Source: Nitzschia sp. pyKryTriq1 (Eukaryota > Bacillariophyta > Bacillariophyceae > Bacillariales > Bacillariaceae). Taken from it: a stretch of DNA of 64,000 nt. The position numbers and the translations under genes were made by a program. The notes beneath the pieces were generated by a model, which had not been told where the DNA came from, did not search any database, and saw nothing but the letters and a program-made list of their open reading frames with translations. The DNA is taken from contig OY101128.1 of the NCBI GenBank assembly GCA_956465555.1, positions 186,001 to 250,000 on the forward strand. Reading direction: 5' to 3'. Positions 30,088-40,706 of this stretch are shown one piece after another; the first letter of the stretch is position 1; every line of letters begins with the position of its first letter.

Positions 30088-31239
30088 TCACCGACTACTA
30101 CTACTACTACTACTACTTATACTCGTGGCAGTGGCCATGAAATCATCGAGCGCCGCCGTTGCCTCTTGGAGTTGCTTCAATATTTGTATTTGGGCCACGG
30201 CGGAAACTCCCAACTCTCCTCGTAAACCCTGTCCGATCATGACATCGGATTCACCCCACAAGGCGAGGACCATTTCCCATTGGGATTCCAGCCGGTTGCG
30301 GGTCATTTCTTGGACCACTGATAATGTCGCCGCCGCCGCCCCATCACCCGAAGATGAGGATGAGGAGGATGAGGATGAGGAGGATGTTGTTGTTATGGAA
30401 TCTTCCAAAATCACTTTTCCACTCGACATGACTTTGGGTACCAAATTCAATACTTTAATTCCCGCTTCTTCCAATCGACCCGCTTGGACAACCTGCTGTA
30501 TATCGTCGGCGGCCAATCGTTGGGTCTGCAAAATTTCCCAAGCGTGGGCGATGGAATTGGGTGCCTGAATGGGCGGAACATAGGTAATGTCCGGCGCAAA
30601 CCGTTTCAATGCTTCCGGTGTCGAAACGTACGGTAACACACGATCATCAAAAATGGGTACTTTGTAGACACCAATGCATTCTTTACTCAAATCCCCCGGC
30701 AAACAGGCAGCTTGCGCAGACGGCAAGAATGATGGAGGAGGAGCAAGCACCATCATCGTCACCAACAACATCGAGAAGAGGACAGCCGCAGCAGCATCAC
30801 TGCGGAATGATTTTGCAACAAGCCATTGCTGGCGGCGATTTTTCAGGACCGATAATAATAATGATGGTGATAATGATGATGGGGAGACACCACCACCACC
30901 ACCACTTCTACTGTGAGTGCTTTGATCAGCATGCTCATCGTCACGGGTGCCGCTGCTCTCATTGATAGCAATACCCTTCTTCTTGCTGCTGCTGCTCGAC
31001 AACAATAAAACTGTCGGTCGAGGAGCGACTTCTTGTGGCAAAGCAGCACCGGCACTTTTTGGCTGACGCCGTAAGATCCTGTGGTTGTGGTTGTGTTGTT
31101 GTTGTTGTTGTTGTGCAATAATACCGGGACTATGATGATTTCCAAAAGCCTCGACGCCAACGACAACCACGGAAGAGTAGTAGACTGACAGTGATAGAAG
31201 ACAAAAGCAATAATAGATCATCATCATCATCATCATCAT
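30088..31239 (-). CDS. Probable thylakoid-lumen protein of unknown function
   Basis: A 383-residue protein with three targeting steps visible. First comes a signal peptide (seven Met, then IYYCFCLLSLSVYYSSVVVV) ending in VEAF, matching the diatom junction where Phe begins the plastid transit peptide. Next is a Ser/Arg/Lys-rich transit region. A second hydrophobic segment near 150-175 (AAVLFSMLLVTMMVLA) then ends in SAQA, a typical lumen-peptidase site. The mature part begins ACLPGDLSKECIGVYKVP and contains TPEALKRFAPDITYVPP and AGRLEEAGIKVLNLVPKVMS, apparently a helical domain. I do not recognise the family. The start at 31239 was chosen because the signal peptide begins there; the frame continues upstream to 31383. 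Two Ser runs interrupt the mature part. Confidence 0.75.
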   Translation of the reverse strand: MMMMMMMIYYCFCLLSLSVYYSSVVVVGVEAFGNHHSPGIIAQQQQQQHNHNHRILRRQPKSAGAALPQEVAPRPTVLLLSSSSSKKKGIAINESSGTRDDEHADQSTHSRSGGGGGVSPSSLSPSLLLSVLKNRRQQWLVAKSFRSDAAAAVLFSMLLVTMMVLAPPPSFLPSAQAACLPGDLSKECIGVYKVPIFDDRVLPYVSTPEALKRFAPDITYVPPIQAPNSIAHAWEILQTQRLAADDIQQVVQAGRLEEAGIKVLNLVPKVMSSGKVILEDSITTTSSSSSSSSSSSSGDGAAAATLSVVQEMTRNRLESQWEMVLALWGESDVMIGQGLRGELGVSAVAQIQILKQLQEATAALDDFMATATSISSSSSSSSR

Positions 31240-31675
31240 ACCATCAGGTAATACTGTACGCTCAACCTTCAGTTCCTGCTGAGAGCAGGTGATCGTTAGA
31301 GCTATGTAGCTTGAGATCCTTGCATCTTTTGGAATCATCATCATCATCTTCGCTAATACTCCACATGTTCGCTTTCTGCGCATTGCGCGTTGCGCGGCGA
31401 CGAACGTGGTTTCTTATTCTGTTCGTGCTCGAGCGCCAAAAGCACGCGCACCTTCCCTTCTTCATGGATTCAATAATTTTTTAGAGAGTGCGATGCGGTC
31501 CTGCTGTATGAGCAATTATTGTCGTGGCAATAAAGCAACAAAAGTGCTACCGGTATTACTGTAGCAGTACCGGTATATACTTGCCGTATGTATTGCTAAC
31601 GAGGACGTCGCCGTCGTTCGTCATCATCCTCATCACTTCGTCTCCTTCGACGACGACGACGACATCCCGCTCACG
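31240..31675. other. Divergent intergenic region
   Basis: Presumed bidirectional promoter of the lumen-protein and YnfA-like genes. Two ACCGGTA words occur at 31549-31576. Confidence 0.5.
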
Positions 31676-32113
31676 ATGGAGCAGGATTCCCCCGATAAAC
31701 AAGCCGAGAATGAAAGTGAAAATGAGAATGGAAATGAAAATGATAGTAATGCTTTTGAATGGACCGCTGCCACCATTGTTCAGAGTATTGCATTGTTTGG
31801 ACTTGCCGGTGTGGCGGAAATTTTGGGTGGTTGGATGGTGTGGATGGCCATTCGAGGGAATAATAGTAATGGCAAAAAGCCGTGGTGGTTTGGATTGATT
31901 GGGTCGCTCGTATTGGTCCTCTATGGTTTCATTCCCTGTCTACAACCGACGGATAATTTTGGACGAATCTATGCCGCCTATGGAGGATTCTTTATTGTAC
32001 TCAGTTTCTTGTTGGGATGGGCGTTGGATGGAAATCGCCCGGATATCGGGGATGTGGTGGGGGGAAGCATTTCGTTGGTGGGAGTGTTGATTTTATTATT
32101 CTGGCCTCGATGA
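31676..32113 (+). CDS. YnfA-like (UPF0060) four-helix membrane protein
   Basis: A 145-residue protein. After a hydrophilic Asn/Glu-rich extension of about 27 residues, the rest fits the bacterial UPF0060/YnfA family from end to end: LFGLAGVAEILGGWMVWMAI, SLVLVLYGFIPCLQP, NFGRIYAAYGGFFIVLSFLL, WALDGNRPDIGDVVGG and LVGVLILLFWPR. Four membrane helices are predicted by eye. The family is related to small multidrug-resistance transporters, but its substrate is unclear. The N-terminal extension has no evident targeting signal, so the membrane cannot be named. Presence in a diatom suggests old bacterial transfer or organelle origin; codon use does not look unlike its neighbours. No intron. Confidence 0.9.
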   Translation: MEQDSPDKQAENESENENGNENDSNAFEWTAATIVQSIALFGLAGVAEILGGWMVWMAIRGNNSNGKKPWWFGLIGSLVLVLYGFIPCLQPTDNFGRIYAAYGGFFIVLSFLLGWALDGNRPDIGDVVGGSISLVGVLILLFWPR

Positions 32114-32902
32114 ACTCTAGTGCATTTGCTTTTGCTTGAAATGAACTTTGGGGAAACGAAGCTGCTACGTGGTATAGTAGTACCAACTCGGTAAGAGGAA
32201 CATGCTCATCATGATCGGCAATACGGTACCGGTACGTAGTATGCTGCTGTACGTACCATCAGACACTTTCTTTGTCTCCAAAAAAGCCAGAGTGCGGGCC
32301 AAGCCTTGGAAGTGCAGAGCGAGGATGGATGACGAGTCGAGGAAGAAAGCAGGTGCAGTGTCTGTCGAAGGAACTCCTCTACTAGTAGTCGAGAGGCTGA
32401 CATCATCATCAAGAAGGAAACTACTTCTCCTAGTAGTTGCTACTAGTCTACTCTACCAGCTCCCATCTACCGACCGATCGCCGTCATTGGCCGACTACGA
32501 CTGTTCAATGCAATAATATAGACTATCATACCCTTCATTCTACCTGTTGAACGTACGTATCTTTCTACTACGAGTAGTAGGTACTGTAGTATAGAGGACT
32601 ACTGCGAGAGTGAAGTGCAGCCAGTACTAAAGCAAAATAATATCCTCTCTACCGGTAGCTAGAGTAATGTAGTATGAAGTGTACGAATGTATCATATATA
32701 TATACAACATCTCAATCTAGACTACTGTTACATCAAAATATAATCCTTGTTTCTTTTGCTGCCTTTCGTTTGTTTATTCCTTCCTTCCTTCTTTCCATTC
32801 CCCCAGGACAATATACCGTACCAGTACATACATTCCCTGCAGTCCATCTACTCGTACGTACTTTTAGTACTTCCTTACTTTGTTGTTGCTGTTGTTGTTG
32901 TT
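32114..32902. other. Convergent intergenic region
   Basis: 789 bp with TAGTAG words, ACCGGTAC at 32227-32234 and T-rich DNA at 32720-32910. One 104-codon frame at 32202-32516 lacks any protein-like feature and is not called. Confidence 0.5.
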
Positions 32903-34465
32903 TTAGTTGGCAGCATCGTCCGTAGCAGCAGCATCATCGGTATATTCGACTTGACTTTGATCCAAGTCATCATTCGCCTCTGCTTCATCGGCATACGGAT
33001 TCCTTGAAAGAGAGCTGGGATGTTGATGAAAGACAGTCACTTTACGAGCAATCTTCCAGAGTTGTGCCGCTTCTTGTTTGGTGGGCATGCTCGTACTGTG
33101 CAGTTTGCGAGCATTCCCAAACAGGGTCGTGAGGATATCGTCAGTGACGACCCGCGATTTGGGTGGCATGTATCCATAAATCGTCGCATGCAAGACCATG
33201 GCATACAAGTAGGATCCATATCCGGACGGGTGAATGCCATCGTCCAAAAAGAGTTTGGCCCAAAGATCTTGATCATCTTCCCAGACTTGCAAAAAGGCAT
33301 GTCCGACCGGCGCAATCTTGGTACGATGACCATGATGATGGCTGGTAAGTTTAGTATCCAAAAATTCCTTGTAAATGTTGGCACCTTGCATAATCATTGA
33401 AGTAAAGGTGGGAACGTCGGTCAAACCCGTCATGTTGACATTGTCCGACCAAAAGGCGTGGGGTTGAACAATGACTGGCGTGGCAGGTGTTCGAATCCGA
33501 TCCAACAAGGGACCGTACGTATAGTTGAGTCCCAAAATCGCTTCTTGTCGGGCATCATCAAAACACATGCGTTTGCTTTGATCGACAATCACGACATGGT
33601 CCCAATCCGGTGGTACGACGGAGGATGAGGAAGAGGAGGATAGTGCTTTGCTGTTTTCATAATCCAAATAGTTGTTATCTTGCAAGCATGGATTGGTTCC
33701 ATCATCGACATAGTGTCCATATTGATTGCCGTACGATAGCATGTTATCTTTTCCAGCCAACAATTGAGGTACCGAACAGGCTCCATAATCATAAAGGTAG
33801 GTACGAACATTGCCTTCGGTCATCCATTCAATGCCTCCTTGCATCGCGTTGGCACTCTTCCACTTGTAGTACATACCATTGCCCGTCTTGAGAATATTCA
33901 AGATGGATCCACTGCCATGCAGACAAGAATCTTGATGTATTTTGTAGTCCGTGACTGACTCAAACAGACGTGGCAAATCATTGACAAAAAAGTACGAGTT
34001 TCCAATGAAGGCCACATTCTTGACCCGATGTGCCGAAGACGTGGCAGCATACAAGACCACTGCCGCCGTCACCACGGCCAAGGAACTGTAAATAGCCAAC
34101 AGGACGAGTTTGGAAGCTCCTCCACACGACAATAGGATGGAACCCCAATAAATCATTTGATCCAAGAAACGAGCCAATCGTTCTCGGAGCGTCTTTCGTT
34201 TGTCGACCAATTCGGAACGATATCCGGGAGGCAAGGTCAGATCGGTATCCCCTCCTTCTTCGGGATCATTCAATTTGGCCGCTTTGGTACCATCCACATC
34301 GCTCCAAGCCGGACGTCCTTGGATGAGTTCATCGTCTTGATCTCGAGTCGGATTTCTCAACAAGACGGGCTCGGCGTCGATATCATTGTTGTTGTTGTTG
34401 TTGTTGCTACTGATGATCAGAGGCTCCTTCTTCTTGTTACTCCTGCTCTTGCTAAAGATACCCAT
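32903..34465 (-). CDS. Membrane-anchored SGNH/GDSL-hydrolase-like protein
   Basis: A 520-residue type II membrane protein from the first ATG in frame. A cytoplasmic tail of about 115 residues (Lys-rich start, Asn run, acidic stretch) is followed by a membrane helix at about 117-142. The outer domain begins with block I of the SGNH fold, VAFIGNSYFFVNDLP, with the candidate nucleophile Ser near 157. Near 407-413 it has LFLDDGIHPSGYGSYLYA, a block V with the Asp and His of the catalytic dyad. WDHVVIVDQSKR and TPVIVQPHAFWSD may be the middle blocks. SGNH enzymes cleave ester bonds in lipids or sugars; the substrate is unknown. The type II layout suits a Golgi or surface glycan (de)acetylase, by inference. 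Confidence 0.75.
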   Translation of the reverse strand: MGIFSKSRSNKKKEPLIISSNNNNNNNDIDAEPVLLRNPTRDQDDELIQGRPAWSDVDGTKAAKLNDPEEGGDTDLTLPPGYRSELVDKRKTLRERLARFLDQMIYWGSILLSCGGASKLVLLAIYSSLAVVTAAVVLYAATSSAHRVKNVAFIGNSYFFVNDLPRLFESVTDYKIHQDSCLHGSGSILNILKTGNGMYYKWKSANAMQGGIEWMTEGNVRTYLYDYGACSVPQLLAGKDNMLSYGNQYGHYVDDGTNPCLQDNNYLDYENSKALSSSSSSSVVPPDWDHVVIVDQSKRMCFDDARQEAILGLNYTYGPLLDRIRTPATPVIVQPHAFWSDNVNMTGLTDVPTFTSMIMQGANIYKEFLDTKLTSHHHGHRTKIAPVGHAFLQVWEDDQDLWAKLFLDDGIHPSGYGSYLYAMVLHATIYGYMPPKSRVVTDDILTTLFGNARKLHSTSMPTKQEAAQLWKIARKVTVFHQHPSSLSRNPYADEAEANDDLDQSQVEYTDDAAATDDAAN

Positions 34466-35320
34466 GCTGGTGGTCAAAGGCTACTACTAATAGATATTTG
34501 GAATCAGTCTACGACAATAGTGATGGGGTTCTGGTACTCGTAGTGGTACTCGCGGGGTAGTCGTTCAAAGAGAGAGAGAGAGAGAGATGCAAGAGCAACA
34601 AGAGCAACAACAACACTCGCAATGAAAATGATGTTTGCGGGGTTGGTTATGCCTCTCCCTCCAACCACCTCCAACAAGAGAAATAATGAAAGTCACGCTG
34701 TTCGATATTTTAATGTGTGTTTCATCGCGACGATCGCTTCCTTCTCTTATGTATTGGGTGTGTAATTATAGTGTATTGCCTCGCCAGCAGTCACGTATTT
34801 TATTTACGTTTTCTTCAGATCTGTACATGAACATTTCCGTTGGATAGCGATCGACGTTAAGTTACGGTTATAATTGGTCCGTTCACACCACATTCAGTGA
34901 CATCAGGCAGATCTCTATGGTATTCGTACGACGTACAAACGGCGGCGCTGGCGGATGCTGGACAGACGGTCTTTCACAAAAGTTCCGCGTATTATTATGC
35001 TGCAAAACAACCGAGTTATCTTCGTCGGTCGACCATGACGTTTTTTTTTATCCCATCGCAGTACCGATAGATACAGGTAGGACTACATACCTCTCTCTCT
35101 CTCTCTCTCTCTGTCCTGCTCTTCGAAAACGCATCATATATCATATTCAATATCAGACACCAGACACGCCATAGAGCATACCGGTACTTGTACGATTAGA
35201 TAGCAAAGATACGCTCTATCAACCAATCAATCCTCCCATCCTCCCATCCTCCCATCCATCCATCCATCCATCCTCCCATCCTCCCATCCTTCCATCCTCC
35301 CATCCTTCCATCCATCCATC
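34466..35320. other. Divergent intergenic region with simple repeats
   Basis: Contains GA repeats near 34572-34586, (CT)n at 35090-35112, ACCGGTAC at 35179-35186 and a CCATCCTC array directly abutting the CLP1 start. Confidence 0.5.
35231..35320. repeat. CATC/CATCCTCC compound array
   Basis: A pyrimidine-rich array of CATC and CATCCTCC units ends exactly at the ATG of CLP1, so it probably forms the 5' leader of that mRNA. Confidence 0.9.
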
Positions 35321-36961
35321 ATGGATCCTACTAGTAGTACTATGGACGCTGCCGATGCTGCGATGAATAATGCTGCGGGAGCGGATGCTCATCTTCCCGT
35401 GGTTCCTCCCGGTGCCGAACGGCATACTCTTCAACCTCAAGAAGAATTACGGATTGAAATTCCCTTTTCCAACACCAGCACTACTACTGCGAATACTACG
35501 GCCATTACGCTGCAAAAGGGAAGTTGTGAATTGTGGGGATGTGAATTGGCACTGGGCCATACGTATCGAATGGCGGGTAGTAATACTACTAATAGCGGAG
35601 GGATGCAACTCGCACTTTTTACGTGGCACGGATGTGTCGTGGATATTCAAGGACGGGTCGATATATCCTACATCAGCGATGAAACGGATCCGAATGTCTC
35701 CTTTGTCAACACGCATGCGCAATTGGAAGCCTTGCGAGATGAAGCCTTGCGAAGTGGGGGGCAAGGACCTCGCGTCATGATTGTGGGACCGAAAGAATCG
35801 GGCAAATCGTCTCTTTGCAAAACACTGGTCGCGTACGCCGTCAAGGTTGGACGGACCCCCTTGTGGGTCGATTTGGATCCTCAAGACAATGCCATTTCGG
35901 TTCCAGGGACCTTGAGTGTCGCACCCATGAACAGTGCTGCCATTACGGTGGAAACCTATGCGACTTGTGGGATTCCGCCTGGAATAAGTGTCCATCCACT
36001 CGTGTTGTGGCATGCGGGAACAGAAGCTCCGAATAAGCCGTTGAATATTGACTTGTTTCCAGCCCAAGTTGATCGGATCGCGGCTAGTATCAATGCAAGG
36101 TTTCAAGAAGATGAACAAGCACGAGCTTCGGGAATCATTGTCAATACGAATAGTGCCATGATTCAAACCGCATCCTCCTCGGGCGGAAGTGGGGGTGGGG
36201 GTGGCAATGACAGTAACATCAATGGCGGTGGTGGTAGTGATAGTAGTTATTATCACAAATGTCTGTTGCATGCTGCCGAAGCCTTGGATATTTCCGTTAT
36301 TCTCATCATGGGACATGATCGATTGTACAGCATGATGACCAATCACTACAAACAACAACCAGATGTGGTACAAGTTCCCAAAGTATTGAAACTTCCCCGC
36401 AGTGGAGGGGTCGTGAGTCGTCCCGAAGCCTTTTTGCGCCAGGCTCGATCGCGGGCCGTCAAACGGTACTTTTATGGTGATTTAGTGGATCCTCCCAAGA
36501 CATCGGAAAGTACTGCTACCACTGCGACCACAAGTGCAGCAACATCTACTTCTACCACTGTTTCTATTCCCAAACAAGTTCCACAATTGACACCCTTTTT
36601 ATTGCAATTGCCTTTTGGAGAAGTGGAAATTTACAAACTATCCAGCATGGCACTCAGTCGCAGTTTACTCCCGGTCGCCCTACAACAAACGACCGATGCC
36701 ATTCAAATTCAAAAAGTCGATTGGGAAGACGGAGGCGCCGAATCGTTGCAACATGCCGTCGTGGCGGTTTGTCATCCACAAGCCGTACAAGCCTATCAAC
36801 AAAGTGGTCGGGGACGGGATTTATGGACGTCGGGTGTCGCAGGATTTTGTGTCGTCGAACGGGTCTTGATGGATACGGACATGTTGCATTTATTGAGTCC
36901 ATGTGCGGGATCCTTGCCATCGAAAACATTATTGTTGGGGGATGTCACATGGATGGAATAA
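35321..36961 (+). CDS. CLP1: Clp1-type polynucleotide kinase, mRNA 3'-end processing factor
   Basis: A 546-residue protein with the three Clp1 domains. The N-terminal beta domain has [13 protein letters not shown] and [13 protein letters not shown]. The central kinase domain has the P-loop [15 protein letters not shown] near 155-165, the Walker B-like segment [20 protein letters not shown] and the expected GDLVDPP-type segment. The C-terminal domain includes [17 protein letters not shown]. Clp1 joins cleavage factor II in pre-mRNA 3'-end formation and, in some lineages, tRNA-splicing complexes, acting in the nucleus. The lysine and serine of the P-loop are present, so ATP binding and perhaps kinase activity are retained. 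Gly- and Thr/Ser-rich inserts interrupt the domain. No intron. Confidence 0.95.
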   Translation: MDPTSSTMDAADAAMNNAAGADAHLPVVPPGAERHTLQPQEELRIEIPFSNTSTTTANTTAITLQKGSCELWGCELALGHTYRMAGSNTTNSGGMQLALFTWHGCVVDIQGRVDISYISDETDPNVSFVNTHAQLEALRDEALRSGGQGPRVMIVGPKESGKSSLCKTLVAYAVKVGRTPLWVDLDPQDNAISVPGTLSVAPMNSAAITVETYATCGIPPGISVHPLVLWHAGTEAPNKPLNIDLFPAQVDRIAASINARFQEDEQARASGIIVNTNSAMIQTASSSGGSGGGGGNDSNINGGGGSDSSYYHKCLLHAAEALDISVILIMGHDRLYSMMTNHYKQQPDVVQVPKVLKLPRSGGVVSRPEAFLRQARSRAVKRYFYGDLVDPPKTSESTATTATTSAATSTSTTVSIPKQVPQLTPFLLQLPFGEVEIYKLSSMALSRSLLPVALQQTTDAIQIQKVDWEDGGAESLQHAVVAVCHPQAVQAYQQSGRGRDLWTSGVAGFCVVERVLMDTDMLHLLSPCAGSLPSKTLLLGDVTWME

Positions 36962-37498
36962 TAGTATACGAATAATAATAATAATAATAATAATGATAAT
37001 AATAATAACGTCTACGGTATGGATACCATGACGAGTACTGCTAGCTACTCTAGCGAAGACTCTTTGGCCGGCTATTTTAATTGACGTTGCTTGTTCTAAC
37101 TTCCTCGTCGTGCCGCAAGTGAATAACAAGTAGACTATGTACTTGTAGGGGAGTCCGACATCGATTATAAATAATGAGGTAACGAAATACCTCTCGATGT
37201 CCTCTGCTAGTCTTCCTTTGGTTGGCTGGCTGCTGTGCACTTCTTTCTTGGGGAGTGCTCTTGACTGCGCAAGTCCTCGTACAAGCACAGTGACGGTGGG
37301 GGCGCGAAGTAGACTGACTGCTATCATATGTGTCTGAACAACTCTTTCTGTTACAATAATTTTACTAATAGTAGTCTGCTGTACTCCTGTTGAGGCAGCA
37401 CTACCCATATACCGGGAGGTATCACACTGTTGTATGCGCATGGTCCGCTATACCGGTAGGTACGTACTGAACTGTACCGGTACTGTGGTACTGTACCT
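36962..37498. other. Convergent intergenic region
   Basis: 537 bp with an AAT-type repeat at 36970-37010 and ACCGGTA-type words at 37450-37486. No gene is supported. Confidence 0.45.
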
Positions 37499-39106
37499 CT
37501 ACCAGTCGGAGTCTCCTTCGTTTCGGTCTTCTGGAGAGTTTCGCTTTTCCCCTGCACTATCATCGTTCGGGCTCGCCTCGGAGGTTCCCCCCGATATCGA
37601 GGACGTTTCGGACGACTCTTGTTGGAACGAACCGCTAGTAGTAGTAGTCTCCTGAGGTTCCTGCAATATTTCTTCCGTTGACTTGTTGAGATCACTGATC
37701 GCCATGACTCGCATCAGCCATGACGACATGTCCGAGCTACGATCCGTGTCAGGCCGTGACACAAGCAGCCGTTCCCAAGCTGATCGTCGCTCCTTGTCTA
37801 GTTTGGCTATTTTTCGCGACGCTTCAATATTCTCATCTGTTGTGAGGTTACCACCCCTTTGTTTATTTAGATCCGAAGAGGGGTTGTCGCTAGAGCTGGT
37901 GCCTGCACCAGAAGAAGATTCCTTCTGATCTCCTGAACATTGGCCGCTACCAGAGCCATTCCCGTCCGAGGAGACAACTATTTGTTGCGCTTTTCTCTTC
38001 TTGGACATGGGCAGTGTCGTTGATACAGGCGCCTTCTTTCGGTCGTTGCTGTTCGTACCACCACTGGCAACCTTTTTGCTACCTGCCTGTAGCGGTACTT
38101 TACCATGAAGCTCGGCGTGGGTATGCTTAGTTCGAAAGTTTCGTTTGGCTACCGGGTCCTTGCAGTAAGCGCAATAGAGGAACTTGACTCCTCGATTACG
38201 GCAATCCGGAAAGCTGCATACTAACCCATCACCATGCTTGACATTCTCGGAAATCTCAAAGTAGGCCGTCTGCCGTGAGACACGCGTGAATGAGTGAATA
38301 AGTGAGTGAATGAGTGAGTGACTGGAGTGTTGTAGAAATCAATAAAATGATTGCATCGCCGAGCTTCTTACCTGAAAGTTGTGCTCCATAGACATACCCC
38401 GTGCTCTACAGGGTGCAGACCGCCCGTTTCCACTCGAAGAGCTACCCGATTGCACTGGTGTGGAAGATGAGTATTGCGAAGATTGTTCGGTACCCTTTTC
38501 GCTACCACCACTACTAGTAGTAGTATTCATTGTTATCGGCTGCTGCTGCTGTTGTGATCTCAAAGCGAACAAGGCTTGCGCGAGTTGATTGCTCGTATTC
38601 CCTCCTAACGGCGCACCCTGCTGCAATTGCTGGAGCTGCTGATAGATCATGTGATTATTGCTTCCACCAGGAGGATTTATACCTGGATGATGTGGCCTTT
38701 TCGGCTGCTGCTGCTGCTGTAGCCCTTCAAGCATGTTCGAAAGTGCGAGTTGCATCATGGGGTTGTTGCTGCTGCTGCTATTGCTGCTGCTATTCTGACC
38801 TCCGGCGTTGTTCATCGCAACTTTGCCAGGGGGAGCTGGGGGCGATCCGTCATGGTACGGAGATACTGACGGATTCGAGCCATGCAACAACGCTTCGAGC
38901 AAGGATGACATACCTTGATGGTTGGGGATCAGTGCGTTAGAAGCGCTGTTCGCCAAAAGGTTCAAGCGGTTGCTACCAGCGCCTTCGCTTCCGCTAGCGC
39001 CTTGCATACTGCCGAACTGAGACTTTTCGGGCATGGTGCTTGGCATCGATACCGCTGCTGGCAAAGGCCTGCTTTGGTTGCTTGATATGAGATTGTTGTT
39101 GTCCAT
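37499..39106 (-). CDS. Two-exon nuclear-type protein with putative C4-H2 zinc-binding motif
   Basis: Model: exon 1 39106-38372, intron 38371-38270 (102 nt, GTAAGA...CAG), exon 2 38269-37499; 501 residues in phase 0 across the junction. Exon 1 is Asn/Gln/Ser-rich. At the junction the protein reads GMSMEHNFQ then TAYFEISENVKHGDG, VCSFPDCRNRGVKFLYCAYC, and KDPVAKRNFRTKHTHAELHG. This gives C-x4-C-x9-C-x2-C followed by H-x-H, a plausible zinc site. The tail has a basic MSKKRKAQQ segment, a helix with KIAKLDKERRSAWERLLVSR, and acidic Ser-rich DNA-encoded runs. I recall similar domains in other diatom proteins but know no function for them. A nuclear regulator is inferred from the basic segment and low complexity. 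Read without splicing, the motif is lost. Confidence 0.8.
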
Positions 39107-40137
39107 TGTTCAAGCGTTCAATATTTCAATGGTCAATACGAGTAGTCAATAGTAATAGATGTAACAGCAGTGGCGCTGTTTGGCACTCGTTTTGGCTCTA
39201 GCTTTTTCTGCTTGTTGCGCAAGACAAAACAAAAACACCTTCGTTTTGCAGCCGCAGCTCGCTGTAGCATCCCGTAGGACTTGTACGTTGTCGAGAAGAC
39301 GTGCAGTCAGTCGCCGCAGGCATGTGGCATTCATTCTCGGCAAATGCTCGGTGCAGTATAGCGGCAATTATATATGGGAGAGAGAATTCACGGAAGAAGT
39401 TGTCCTCACCCCCCAGACGAAGTACTTTTATTTGTAATAACTTCGAATATGACTGAGAATTGTCAAAACGAAGTGAAAAATAAGGGGTAACTCGCAAGGT
39501 GGGTATTCTGATCAAGAAGCGCCGTGGAATAAAGAGAAATAATCGATCAAACATTGAGACGCACTTTGATCCAGCTTTGATTCCTTGGAAATCGCTGACG
39601 AAAACGTTAAGTAAAAACTACAAGAGTTGGTCCCCACAATGTCCGACACCAAGTACTTCACTACCGGGACTGGTAGCATCTGCTTAGCATCTGCTTGTTC
39701 CGAAAGACTTGCTTCCCAATAATGTTGCAAGTACTACGTACGTTTCGTATTTTTTATTTAGAGGGTCGTCTTTCGTCTTCTCCTCCTTCTTGTTGCGAAC
39801 ATATCAATTATTGCTGCTCAATAAAATATTAATGGAAGGTTGGTGAAAGACGACATCATGACTTCTTGGTGTCTATTCTACGCAGTAAAAATGTAAAGCA
39901 CGTACTGGACGATCCGAGATTCTCCGATTTTCGCGCAGGATGTTCGATGTTCGTATCGGAGCGGAGAAATTCTTTCCTTTAACAAGGATTTTGAATAAGA
40001 GCCGATTATCCACAATTTCGAGCAGCACTGTGTACAAGTCTAACAAATTTACAAAATTTACATAGTTTTACAAAATTTGGTACGATTGACTCCTCTACTA
40101 CCGATACTACAGTACTACTTGTACAGCACTACCCGCA
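39107..40137. other. Gene-free region upstream of the SINE
   Basis: About 1 kb with AT-rich stretches such as repeated ACAAAATTT near 40045-40080. No supported gene. The first part is the upstream region of the minus-strand gene ending at 39106. Confidence 0.45.
40123..40137. repeat. Left target-site duplication of the SINE
   Basis: ACAGCACTACCCGCA, identical to 40692-40706. Confidence 0.9.
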
Positions 40138-40691
40138 GGGTTACGTAGCTCAGGTGGTGAACTGATTTGGGAGGATCAGTGAGGCCCTGAGTTCGAATCG
40201 TCGCGCGATGACAGCTTTCTATGCTGTTTGTCGTTACACTCAAGCCCAATATTTACGTTTAAGAAGTCCGATCTGTCCAGCCACCTTGTGTGACCTAATG
40301 CTGACGCAGATACACGGACTCAACTCCTGATGCGCAGGCGGCGCAGGCCCCCCTGTGTCGCAAGCAGGGCAGGCCTATCATGGCGAATCTTCTGCACGGA
40401 CTCATGTACCCCGCCGTACCACTAGCAGACACCCATTAACGATACTGCGAGCGTGGCACACTTGCGCCTTCTGTACTTAACATCAAAGGAAAACCCGCCG
40501 GGCCTCTGCTGGGATCGATATCCCGAACTAAGCAAGCCCGCCGGCTAGTAGTGAGATGACAGACGACGCTAAATGAGCGGTAGTCCAACCAGACAAGGCT
40601 AGGTGGTGGCGAGCCTCTGTCGGGATTGATATCCTACGCTAGGCAAGCTCAATACCACTGGAGCTTGAAAACAACAACAACAACAACAACA
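40138..40691 (+). mobile_element. tRNA-headed SINE with (AAC)n tail
   Basis: A 554-bp element flanked by perfect 15-bp direct repeats. The head reads as a degenerate tRNA: TAGCTCAGGTGG near 40146 fits the RNA polymerase III A box with one mismatch, and AGTTCGAATCG near 40190 fits the B box with two. The body has no long open frame and contains an imperfect internal duplication (40502-40537 and 40613-40648). It ends in AAAACAAC followed by seven or so AAC units. Short length, internal pol III promoter, simple-repeat tail and target-site duplications together define a SINE mobilised by a partner LINE. The perfect flanking repeats suggest a recent insertion. Confidence 0.85.
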
Positions 40692-40706
40692 ACAGCACTA
40701 CCCGCA
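40692..40706. repeat. Right target-site duplication of the SINE
   Basis: ACAGCACTACCCGCA, exact match to 40123-40137. Confidence 0.9.

Noticed and set aside
37499-38008. Separate 169-residue gene, with 38339-39106 as a second gene
   Set aside because: A GTAAGA...CAG intron joins the two halves in frame and restores a Cys/His core that neither half has alone.
40138-40210. A functional tRNA gene
   Set aside because: A and B box-like words are present, but the cloverleaf stems are poor, and the segment is the head of an element with target-site duplications and a simple-repeat tail.
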